From assembly GCA_947178245.1 (NCBI GenBank), contig CAMWXO010000029.1:1-13425 (forward strand): a DNA stretch of 13,425 nucleotides, read 5' to 3'. The notes under the pieces were generated by a model. The model did not search any database. It was not told the DNA's origin and was given only the letters and a program-made list of their open reading frames with translations. This DNA comes from an uncultured Porphyromonadaceae bacterium. GTDB taxonomy: Bacteria; Bacteroidota; Bacteroidia; Bacteroidales; Muribaculaceae. Both the position numbers and the translations under genes were made by a program. This document shows, piece after piece, positions 1-6,733 of the stretch (positions are counted from its first letter, which is position 1; every line of letters begins with the position of its first letter).

Positions 1-1254
1 GTGCCGACCGGGCAGCAGGTGAAGGGCCGTCTTCTCAACGTAATCGGAGACCCCATCGACCACCTTCCGGAGCTTGACCGCGACAATCTGCGTCCGATCC
101 ATCAGCCGGCTCCGGCATTTGAAGACCTTGCGATCTCGACCGAAATCCTGCTTACAGGCATCAAGGTGATCGACTTCCTCGAGCCTTACACCAAGGGCGG
201 AAAGATCGGTCTCTTCGGCGGTGCCGGTGTGGGCAAGACCGTGCTTATTCAGGAGCTCATCAACAATATTGCCAAAGGCCAGAACGGCTTCTCCGTATTC
301 ACAGGCGTGGGAGAACGCACACGCGAAGGTAACGACCTTCTGCGTGAGATGATCGAGAGCGGCGTTATGAAATACGGCAAGAAGTTTGAAGAAGGAATGG
401 AGAAGGGCGAATGGAATCTTGCCGACGTAGACATGAGCGAAGTCGAGAAGAGCCAGGTGACTATGGTGTTCGGACAGATGAACGAGCCCCCGGGCGCACG
501 TCTGCGCGTGGCACTCTCGGGCCTGACGGTAGCCGAACAGTTCCGCGACGCCGAAGGCGGCGGCCAGGACATTCTCCTCTTCATCGACAACATCTTCCGT
601 TTCACTCAGGCCGGATCAGAGGTTTCTGCTCTTCTCGGGCGTATGCCTTCGGCTGTGGGTTACCAGCCTACACTTGCATCGGAGATGGGTGCCCTGCAGG
701 AGCGAATCACGTCTACGAAAAACGGATCCATCACATCAGTGCAGGCCATCTACGTGCCAGCCGATGACTTGACCGACCCCGCACCCGCCACGACATTCTC
801 ATTCCTCGACGCAACCACGGTGCTCAACCGTAAGATTGCCGAGCTCGGTATCTATCCCGCGGTGGATCCCCTCGACTCCACATCGAGAATCCTCGATCCG
901 AACATCATAGGAGAGGAACACTACACTGTGGCCCAGCAGACAAAGCAGCTTCTTCAGAAATACAACGAGCTTCAGGATATCATCGCTATTCTCGGCGTAG
1001 ACGAGCTCAGCGATGAAGACAAGCTGGTGGTGTCGCGCGCTCGCCGTGCGCAGCGCTTCCTCAGCCAACCGTTCCACGTAGCCGAGCAGTTCACCGGTGT
1101 GCCGGGTGTGATGGTACCCCTTCAGGAGACCATACGCGGCTTCAAGATGATACTGAGCGGCGAGATGGACGCATATCCCGAGCAGGCATTCCTCAATGTA
1201 GGCACGATCGACGAAGCCATCGCCAAAGGCAAGAAGATGCTTGCAGAAGTATAA
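1..1254 (+). CDS. atpD: ATP synthase F1 subunit beta (5' end cut by window)
   Basis: This is the catalytic subunit of F1, which makes ATP from ADP and phosphate on the cytoplasmic side. The 417 visible codons begin inside the protein: the first residues (VPTGQQVKGRLLNVIGDPID) match the end of the N-terminal beta-barrel region, so the GTG at base 1 is an internal valine and roughly 85-90 residues lie upstream. Visible motifs, in local numbering: Walker A GGAGVGKT at 73-80, the catalytic glutamate in GERTREG at about 105, Walker B ILLFID ending at D196, and the ATPase alpha/beta signature PAVDPLDSTS at 286-295. A charged insertion at about 126-150 before QMNEPPGAR is absent from E. coli AtpD and typical of Bacteroidota. 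The true stop is TAA at 1252-1254. atpC follows after 18 bases. Identity is certain; only the start is missing. Confidence 0.98.
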   Translation: MPTGQQVKGRLLNVIGDPIDHLPELDRDNLRPIHQPAPAFEDLAISTEILLTGIKVIDFLEPYTKGGKIGLFGGAGVGKTVLIQELINNIAKGQNGFSVFTGVGERTREGNDLLREMIESGVMKYGKKFEEGMEKGEWNLADVDMSEVEKSQVTMVFGQMNEPPGARLRVALSGLTVAEQFRDAEGGGQDILLFIDNIFRFTQAGSEVSALLGRMPSAVGYQPTLASEMGALQERITSTKNGSITSVQAIYVPADDLTDPAPATTFSFLDATTVLNRKIAELGIYPAVDPLDSTSRILDPNIIGEEHYTVAQQTKQLLQKYNELQDIIAILGVDELSDEDKLVVSRARRAQRFLSQPFHVAEQFTGVPGVMVPLQETIRGFKMILSGEMDAYPEQAFLNVGTIDEAIAKGKKMLAEV

Positions 1255-1272
1255 CCAAAGCACTCTACGATA

Positions 1273-1509
1273 ATGACTTTAGAAATCATATCCCCTCAGG
1301 AAGTGGTCTTCAAGGGCGACGTAGTGTCGGTGGGCCTTCCCGGCGCGCTCGGCAAGTTTATGGTGCTTCAGAACCATGCGCCGCTTGTGTCGGTTCTGGC
1401 CGAGGGGAAGATAGTCTACCGCACTCCCGGCGGCGAAGAGAACTCTTTCGCCGTGAAAGGAGGAATAGCTGACGTCGACAACAACGTAGTATCGGTGTGC
1501 ATTTATTAA
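1273..1509 (+). CDS. atpC: ATP synthase F1 subunit epsilon, short form
   Basis: Epsilon is the foot of the central stalk, joining gamma to the c-ring. The 78-residue product contains only the N-terminal beta-sandwich (MTLEIISPQEVVFKGDVVSV at the start, then the LQNHAPLVSVL segment and KGGIADVDNNVVSV near the end). It stops where the two C-terminal helices begin in the usual 130-140 residue proteins. Those helices inhibit ATP hydrolysis in E. coli and Bacillus, so this type of brake should be absent. Short epsilons of about 80-90 residues are known in Bacteroidota and Chlorobi, so I read this as a natural form, not a frameshift; the stop is followed only by 10 A-rich bases and then atpB. The position right after atpD matches the Bacteroidota order. 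Confidence 0.95.
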   Translation: MTLEIISPQEVVFKGDVVSVGLPGALGKFMVLQNHAPLVSVLAEGKIVYRTPGGEENSFAVKGGIADVDNNVVSVCIY

Positions 1510-1519
1510 AAAAAATCTG

Positions 1520-2761
1520 ATGACAAAAAAATATGCCATATTGTTGTTCCTTGCGGCAATTCTCGCATTCCCCCTCAGATCCTACGCAAATGAGGAGGAA
1601 GGCAAGGTAGACGTGAAGGAAAACTTATTCCATCATCTTGGCGACGGATACGGCTGGGAGGTACCATTCAGCCATACCTACCGTATACCCCTGCCGGTGA
1701 TAGTGAGGGCTGAAGATGGATCATGGCACTGCTTCTCGTCGGCACGTCTGTCGGAATATGAGGAAGTGACAGATGCCGCAACCGGAAAGACCCACACTGT
1801 GGCGGTTCCCCGCATCGTGACTCTCGGCAAAGAGGGCTCGGCAGACACTTACCGGTTTGTGCTCGCCCATGCGAGCAAGCACAAGGACAAGGTGGTGCAG
1901 CTGCTTCCCACAAGCGCGGCCGAAGAGGAGGATGCCATCAAGACAGCCGCAGCCGGAAACGACGAGATAGTAGACGGCTACGTGAAGTTTGACGGAAGAT
2001 ATTATAAGGAATACAAACCCTTCGACATATCTATCACGAAAAACGTACTCGCCCTCTTCATCGCTGCGGCTCTCGTGACGTGGATGGTGATGGGCCTCGT
2101 GAGATTCTACACCCGCAAGGGCTTCAAGGCTCCCCGCAAGGGAATGGGATTTCTCGAGCTTATAGTTGATTTCATCTATACCGGAGTGATTAAGAGCACA
2201 TTGGGCAGCAAGGCTCCGAAGTTCGCACCTTATCTGCTGACAGCTTTCTTCTTCATTCTCGTGATGAACCTTCTCGGCCTCATAGTGATCTTCCCCGGCG
2301 GAGCCAACCTGACCGGTAATATCTCGATTACACTCGTGCTTGCCGTATTCACGTTTGTGCTCACCAATATCAACGGCAACAAGCACTATTGGAAAGAGAT
2401 ATTCTGGCCCGACGTGCCCCTACTGCTGAAATTTCCTATTCCGATCATGCAGATTATCGAAGTGTTCGGAATGTTTACCAAGCCGGCAGCCCTCTGCGTG
2501 CGTCTTTTCGCCAACATGATGGGCGGCCACATGATCGTGATCACCCTCACGCTGCTTATCTTCATCTTCGCAGCCTTCGGAAGCGTAGCAGCCGGAGCAA
2601 GCTCGGTGGTGTCGATTCTCTTCTCGGTCTTCATGCTTGCGCTTGATGTGCTGGTAAGCTTCATCCAGGCTTACGTGTTCACACTACTCTCTACGATCTT
2701 CATATCGATGGCAGTGCATGAGGAGCATGAACATGAAGAGGCCAAGGAGGCGGCCGCGTGA
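1520..2761 (+). CDS. atpB: ATP synthase Fo subunit a, with signal peptide and long N-terminal domain
   Basis: Subunit a forms the two proton half-channels beside the c-ring. At 413 residues it is far longer than E. coli's 271. Residues 1-23 look like a cleavable signal peptide (hydrophobic core, then SYA before NEEEG). Residues about 24-170 form a soluble domain that should be periplasmic. The membrane part starts near residue 176. The essential arginine is R328 in CVRLFANMMGGH; Q383 in FIQAYVF is the counterpart of E. coli Gln252. H337 sits at the E. coli Glu219 position and D376 at the His245 position, so the His/acid pair is swapped relative to E. coli. The C-terminus is His/Glu-rich (VHEEHEHEEAKEAAA). 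It follows atpC by 10 bases and precedes atpE by 47. Identity is secure; the role of the extra domain is not known to me. Confidence 0.96.
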   Translation: MTKKYAILLFLAAILAFPLRSYANEEEGKVDVKENLFHHLGDGYGWEVPFSHTYRIPLPVIVRAEDGSWHCFSSARLSEYEEVTDAATGKTHTVAVPRIVTLGKEGSADTYRFVLAHASKHKDKVVQLLPTSAAEEEDAIKTAAAGNDEIVDGYVKFDGRYYKEYKPFDISITKNVLALFIAAALVTWMVMGLVRFYTRKGFKAPRKGMGFLELIVDFIYTGVIKSTLGSKAPKFAPYLLTAFFFILVMNLLGLIVIFPGGANLTGNISITLVLAVFTFVLTNINGNKHYWKEIFWPDVPLLLKFPIPIMQIIEVFGMFTKPAALCVRLFANMMGGHMIVITLTLLIFIFAAFGSVAAGASSVVSILFSVFMLALDVLVSFIQAYVFTLLSTIFISMAVHEEHEHEEAKEAAA

Positions 2762-2808
2762 CCCAAACAGACAAAACAAAAAAACAATAACACTAAAACT
2801 TCAAGACT

Positions 2809-3051
2809 ATGTTTTCAATGATTTTATTAGCAGAGGCTCTTGCAGCGTTCGGCGGAGCCTTCGGAGCAGGACTCGCAGCAATCGGTGCAGGCATCGGCAT
2901 CGGCAAGATCGGCGCAAGCGCCATGGAAGCAATCGCACGCCAGCCTGAAAGCGCAGGCGACATCCGCTCCAACATGATCGTGATCGCTGCCCTTATCGAG
3001 GGTGTGGCACTTTTCGCTGTGATCGTATCCGCACTTGCCCTCATCTTCTGA
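2809..3051 (+). CDS. atpE: ATP synthase Fo subunit c (proton-type ring subunit)
   Basis: Subunit c is an 80-residue hairpin of two transmembrane helices that oligomerises into the rotor ring and carries protons. Helix 1 has the glycine ladder GAGLAAIGAGIGIG (19-32), the polar loop is ARQPE (43-47), and helix 2 carries the ion-binding carboxylate E64 in LIEGVALFAV. Compared with the sodium-binding c subunit of Ilyobacter tartaricus, the position of Gln32 is I31 here and the Ser66 position is G65, so the sodium ligands are missing and proton coupling is expected. The ATG at 2809 was chosen because it is preceded by TTCAAGACT, the same context found before nuoK; the ATG at 2818 (Met4) is a weaker alternative. 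Length is usual for the family. Confidence 0.97.
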   Translation: MFSMILLAEALAAFGGAFGAGLAAIGAGIGIGKIGASAMEAIARQPESAGDIRSNMIVIAALIEGVALFAVIVSALALIF

Positions 3052-3086
3052 TCAGATCAGGCACGCACAATAAATCCTACTGAAAA

Positions 3087-3581
3087 ATGGAATTATTCAC
3101 GCCCGATTTTGGACTGGTATTCTGGATGTTCATAGCGTTCATCCTCCTCTTCTTCATACTTGCGAAGTGGGGATGGCCTGTGATCATCAAGCAGATGGAA
3201 GGGCGTGCTGATGCTATCGACAAAGGGGTGGAATACGCCCGCGAGGCCAAGGAGCAACTTGACCACGCGCGCGAATCAGCCCGGGAAGTGATAGGAGAAG
3301 CTCAGGCTCAACAGGCTGAGATGCTTCGAGAGGCAGCCAAGATGAAGAGCCAGATCATCGAAGACGCTAAGAAAGAGGCGTCGGAAGAGGCTCGCAAGGT
3401 CATGGAGGCCGCCAAGGTCTCGATAGAGCAGTCGCGCAAAGAAGCCGAACTCCAGTTCAGAAATGAAGTAAGCAAGTTTTCTATCGACATCGCTGAGAAG
3501 ATGGTGCGCAATCAGCTCCGCAACGATGAGGATCAGAAGAAACTTGTGGATAAGATGTTGGACGAAATAGAGAAGAACTGA
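3087..3581 (+). CDS. atpF: ATP synthase Fo subunit b (peripheral stalk)
   Basis: Subunit b anchors the peripheral stalk in the membrane and holds F1 still against the rotating ring. The 164-residue protein has one N-terminal transmembrane helix (about residues 8-28, LVFWMFIAFILLFFILAKWG region). A long, highly charged, Ala/Glu/Lys-rich helix follows to the C-terminus with heptad-like spacing, as expected for the dimeric right-handed coiled coil. Length is close to E. coli's 156. It sits 35 bases after atpE and only 4 bases before atpH, so b and delta, which bind each other, are probably translated together. No second b or b-prime gene is present, so a homodimer is likely. Confidence 0.95.
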   Translation: MELFTPDFGLVFWMFIAFILLFFILAKWGWPVIIKQMEGRADAIDKGVEYAREAKEQLDHARESAREVIGEAQAQQAEMLREAAKMKSQIIEDAKKEASEEARKVMEAAKVSIEQSRKEAELQFRNEVSKFSIDIAEKMVRNQLRNDEDQKKLVDKMLDEIEKN

Positions 3582-3585
3582 GAAA

Positions 3586-4131
3586 ATGAACGACGGACTG
3601 ATACCGCAGCGCTATGCCAAGGCGCTTTACAAACTGGCCGTGGAAAGAGGCAACGCCGGGAGGGTTTATGAGGAAATGAAGACCGTAGCCGACTCGTTTG
3701 CCGCGAATCCCGGTCTGCAGAAAGTGCTCTCAAATCCTTTCGTAAAGCGCGAGGATAAGAAGCAGTTGCTTCTCACGGCAGCCGGCGATCTACTGGAAGA
3801 CGACTATCGTTCATTCGTAGAACTCATCCTCGAGCGTAAGAGAGCGGAATTCGCGCGCCTTATGGCACTCGCCTACTGCTCGCTCTACCGCAAGGAGAAT
3901 AAGATAGCTAAGGTTAGAATCATCACGGCGTCGAAACTCGGCGACGATCAGATGAAGAAACTCCGCGACATCGTGGAGAAAGCATACAGCGGTTCTACTC
4001 TCGAATTCAGCTACGACGTCAATCCGGATCTCATAGGAGGATTCGTCATCGACGTCGACGACCAGCGACTTGACGCATCGATCTCGAACGAGATTGAGCA
4101 ATTACGTTTAAAACTTTTAAGAAGCAATTGA
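3586..4131 (+). CDS. atpH: ATP synthase F1 subunit delta
   Basis: Delta (OSCP in mitochondria) caps F1 and links the alpha/beta hexamer to subunit b. The 181-residue protein is of standard length. The N-terminal helical domain begins with IPQRYAKALYKLAVERG, matching the family's RYAxAL opening; the C-terminal part contains the GGFVIDVDDQRLDASI segment, the usual delta signature region (LIGGF...D...D.S), followed by a terminal helix ending LRLKLLRSN. The start ATG lies 4 bases after the atpF stop. The stop TGA at 4129-4131 is separated from the atpA ATG by a single base, indicating coupled translation. Confidence 0.95.
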   Translation: MNDGLIPQRYAKALYKLAVERGNAGRVYEEMKTVADSFAANPGLQKVLSNPFVKREDKKQLLLTAAGDLLEDDYRSFVELILERKRAEFARLMALAYCSLYRKENKIAKVRIITASKLGDDQMKKLRDIVEKAYSGSTLEFSYDVNPDLIGGFVIDVDDQRLDASISNEIEQLRLKLLRSN

Positions 4132-4132
4132 A

Positions 4133-5710
4133 ATGCTTAACCCCAGCGAAATATCAGACATACTGAAACAACAGCTCGAGAACGTCAACTCTCAGGTGAA
4201 GTTTGAAGAGACCGGAACGGTGCTGAGCGTCGGCGACGGCGTGGCACACGTCTACGGCCTTGAGAACGTGCAGGCCAGCGAGCTCGTTGAGTTTGAGAAC
4301 GGCTCCACCGGAGTCGCCCTCAACCTCGAGGAGAGCAATGTGGGCGTGGTGCTTCTCGACGATGTCAATGCGGTATCGGAAAACATGACGGTGAAACGCA
4401 CGGGTGAGATTGCCTCAATCCCCGTAGGAGACGGAATGTTTGGTCGCGTCATCAACATCCTGGGCGAGCCGATCGACGGCAACGGGCCGATCGAGGGTGA
4501 ACTCCTGCGTATGCCCCTTGAGCGCAAAGCCCCCGGAGTCATCTTCCGCCAGCCGGTGAAGCAACCGCTGCAGACCGGTCTGAAGGCCATCGACTCGATG
4601 ATACCTATCGGCCGCGGACAGCGCGAGCTCATCATCGGCGACCGCCAGATCGGCAAGACAGCCATCGCTATCGACACGATCATCAACCAGCGCGAGAATT
4701 ATCTCGCCGGCAAACCCGTATACTGCATCTACGTGGCCATAGGCCAGAAGGCTTCCACCGTAGCATCCATTGTCCAGACCCTGAAGAAATACGGAGCCAT
4801 GGACTATACAGTAGTAGTGTCGGCATCGGCATCCGACTCCGCGGCCATGCGCTACTTCGCACCCTTCGCAGGCGTGGCAATCGGCGAGTATATCCGCGAC
4901 ACCGGCCGCGATGCCCTCATCGTCTACGATGACCTGTCGAAGCAGGCTGTGGCATATCGTGAGATCTCGCTTATCCTGAAGCGTCCTTCCGGACGTGAGG
5001 CTTATCCCGGCGATATCTTCTATCTTCACTCGCGTCTGCTCGAACGCGCCGCCAAGATCATCGACAATCAGCAGGTGGCCTCGAACATGAACGACCTTCC
5101 CGAAGTGCTGAAGCCTATCGTGAAAGGTGGCGGCTCTCTGACAGCCCTCCCCATCATCGAGACTCAGGCAGGCGACGTATCGGCATATATCCCGACCAAC
5201 GTAATCTCGATTACCGACGGACAGATATTCCTCGAGACGGCACTGTTCAATCAGGGTATACGTCCCGCCGTAAACGTCGGCATCTCAGTGTCGCGCGTAG
5301 GTGGCAACGCCCAGATCAAACCAATGAAGAAAGTGGCCGGAACGCTCAAGATTGCGCAGGCTCAATATCGTGAACTTGAATCATTCACCAAATTCGGTGG
5401 CGACATCGACCCTGTGACCGCAAAAGTGATCGACACGGGCCGCAAAAACCAGCAGCTCCTCATCCAGCCGCAATACAAGCCCTGGCCTGTGGAAAATCAG
5501 GTGGCTGTGATCTACTGCGGCGTAAACGGCCTGCTCGAGAGTGTGCCCGTCGATAAGGTGCATGAGTTCGAGAGCCTCTTCATCCAGCTTGTGGAAGCCA
5601 AATACAAGAAGGAAGTGCTTGAGGAAATCAAGGCCGGCAACCTCACCGACGACGTGACGGCCAAAATACGCGAATGCGCCGCCGAAATCAGCGCCCGCTA
5701 TAAAAACTGA
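4133..5710 (+). CDS. atpA: ATP synthase F1 subunit alpha
   Basis: Alpha alternates with beta in the F1 hexamer, carries the non-catalytic nucleotide sites and donates the arginine finger. It is 525 residues, normal for the phylum. The N-terminal helix binds delta and is followed by the beta-barrel domain. The P-loop is GDRQIGKT at 169-176 with K175 and T176 intact, but residue 173 is Ile where the family almost always has Thr (codon ATC at 4649-4651). Other conserved segments are YCIYVAIGQK, IGEYIRDTGRDALIVYDDLS and RPSGREAYPGDIFYLHSRLLER. The arginine finger is R388 in ISVSRVGGNAQ. The reading frame is complete, so the P-loop change is a substitution and not damage. One base separates it from atpH; 85 bases separate it from atpG. 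Confidence 0.98.
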   Translation: MLNPSEISDILKQQLENVNSQVKFEETGTVLSVGDGVAHVYGLENVQASELVEFENGSTGVALNLEESNVGVVLLDDVNAVSENMTVKRTGEIASIPVGDGMFGRVINILGEPIDGNGPIEGELLRMPLERKAPGVIFRQPVKQPLQTGLKAIDSMIPIGRGQRELIIGDRQIGKTAIAIDTIINQRENYLAGKPVYCIYVAIGQKASTVASIVQTLKKYGAMDYTVVVSASASDSAAMRYFAPFAGVAIGEYIRDTGRDALIVYDDLSKQAVAYREISLILKRPSGREAYPGDIFYLHSRLLERAAKIIDNQQVASNMNDLPEVLKPIVKGGGSLTALPIIETQAGDVSAYIPTNVISITDGQIFLETALFNQGIRPAVNVGISVSRVGGNAQIKPMKKVAGTLKIAQAQYRELESFTKFGGDIDPVTAKVIDTGRKNQQLLIQPQYKPWPVENQVAVIYCGVNGLLESVPVDKVHEFESLFIQLVEAKYKKEVLEEIKAGNLTDDVTAKIRECAAEISARYKN

Positions 5711-5731
5711 CCTCACCTTATAGGACTATAC

Positions 5732-5763
5732 AGGCATGCGCCGCGTGACACCGACGCATGCTT
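5732..5763 (+). promoter_or_regulatory. Intercistronic inverted repeat between atpA and atpG
   Basis: The 85-base atpA-atpG gap holds a perfect 7-base inverted repeat, GCATGCG (5734-5740) and CGCATGC (5755-5761), around a 14-base loop. Two more outer pairs are possible (G5733-T5762 wobble, A5732-T5763), giving a 9-pair stem. It is not followed by a T run (next bases are CCAATAAAAAAG), so it does not look like an intrinsic terminator. A role in mRNA processing or stability is an inference; the AT-rich stretch after it, up to the atpG start, would stay single-stranded. Confidence 0.5.
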
Positions 5764-5795
5764 CCAATAAAAAAGAAATACAATAATACTTAACA

Positions 5796-6686
5796 ATGGC
5801 AACCCTAAGGGAACTAAAGACACGCATCGGATCGGTAGCATCGAGCGAGAAGATCACCGGCGCAATGAAGATGATTTCATCGGCAAAGGTTCATAAGTTT
5901 GAGGCTTCGCTCAAGCAACTCGTGCCCTACCGCAACCAGATAAAGTCGATCATGGGCCACATCATGACGTCGGGCGCCGACTTCTCAAGCCCTCTCATCG
6001 AGGCGCGCCACGAAGTGAGGAAAGTGGCCTTCGCGGTCTTCGGAAGCGACGACGGACTTTGCGGTGCTTACAACATAAACATATTCAAGGCTGCCCTTTC
6101 CGACCTGAAAGGGCTTCGGGATAAATACGGCGACAACATAAGTATCGATATCTATCCCATCGGACAGAAAATAGCCAAAGCGGCGGCGAAAATAGCCGGA
6201 GGCAACATCAAGGTGATCAGGACTGAGGGTGTGGACTCTAAGATGGACGCCGACAAGGTGAACGAGTTCACTCACTCCCTGCGCGACCGTTTCTCATCGG
6301 GCGAATACGACCTCGTTTGCGTGGAATATATGAAGTATCATTCCATGAGCAAGCAGCGTCCCACTCTCGAGCAGCTCTTCCCGATCTCGGCCGGGCAATT
6401 GCTGGCTGAAGCCGGAAGCGACACGGGCGAGAGAATGTATATCTTCGAGCCTGACGCCAACGCCATCTTCAATGCGGTGCTTCCCATGTTCGTGCTCTCC
6501 ACAATGCAGGAGATCACCATAGAAAACCGCACATCCGAGCAGGCTGCGCGCGTGATGGCCATGCAGAGCGCCAACGATAACGCCAAGAAGCTTCAGGAAA
6601 GCCTTCAGCTTGAATACAACAAGCTGCGCCAGGAGAACATCACAACGGAACTCCTCGACATTCTCGGCGGCCAGGTTGATCGCTGA
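5796..6686 (+). CDS. atpG: ATP synthase F1 subunit gamma
   Basis: Gamma is the rotating central shaft of F1, turning inside the alpha/beta hexamer and attached to epsilon and the c-ring. The 296-residue product has the two conserved ends that form the antiparallel coiled coil: the N-terminal MATLRELKTRIGSVASSEKI with the following ITGAMKMISSAK segment, and the C-terminal ENRTSEQAARVMAMQSA through ENITTELLDILGG. The middle has the Rossmann-like domain with FGSDDGLCGAYN. Length is typical. The ATG at 5796 follows an A-rich leader (AATACTTAACA) with no Shine-Dalgarno site. This is the last atp gene; nuoI starts 47 bases on with no terminator in between. Confidence 0.97.
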   Translation: MATLRELKTRIGSVASSEKITGAMKMISSAKVHKFEASLKQLVPYRNQIKSIMGHIMTSGADFSSPLIEARHEVRKVAFAVFGSDDGLCGAYNINIFKAALSDLKGLRDKYGDNISIDIYPIGQKIAKAAAKIAGGNIKVIRTEGVDSKMDADKVNEFTHSLRDRFSSGEYDLVCVEYMKYHSMSKQRPTLEQLFPISAGQLLAEAGSDTGERMYIFEPDANAIFNAVLPMFVLSTMQEITIENRTSEQAARVMAMQSANDNAKKLQESLQLEYNKLRQENITTELLDILGGQVDR

Positions 6687-6733
6687 GAGGGTATGACTTA
6701 AAGACAATGAAATAAACAAAAATAAACCAATAT

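Noticed and set aside
1..3. GTG at base 1 as the start of atpD
   Set aside because: It aligns with an internal valine of the beta subunit; the N-terminal domain is missing only because the window begins there.
411..767. Plus-strand 118-codon frame inside atpD
   Set aside because: Arg-rich out-of-frame reading typical of frame-shifted GC-rich coding sequence; atpD itself is intact.
1721..2386. 221-codon open frame on the minus strand inside atpB
   Set aside because: Antisense shadow of a well-conserved subunit; no recognisable motif or start context.
3048..3060. CTGATCAGATCAG repeat at the atpE stop as a hairpin or terminator
   Set aside because: It allows only a 4-base stem with a 5-base loop and has no T run.
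4415..5029. 204-codon open frame on the minus strand inside atpA
   Set aside because: Antisense to the P-loop region of atpA; no independent support.
6687..6733. Promoter for the nuo genes between atpG and nuoI
   Set aside because: The gap is AT-rich, but I see no TAnnTTTG-type Bacteroidota -7 element; no promoter can be supported from sequence alone.
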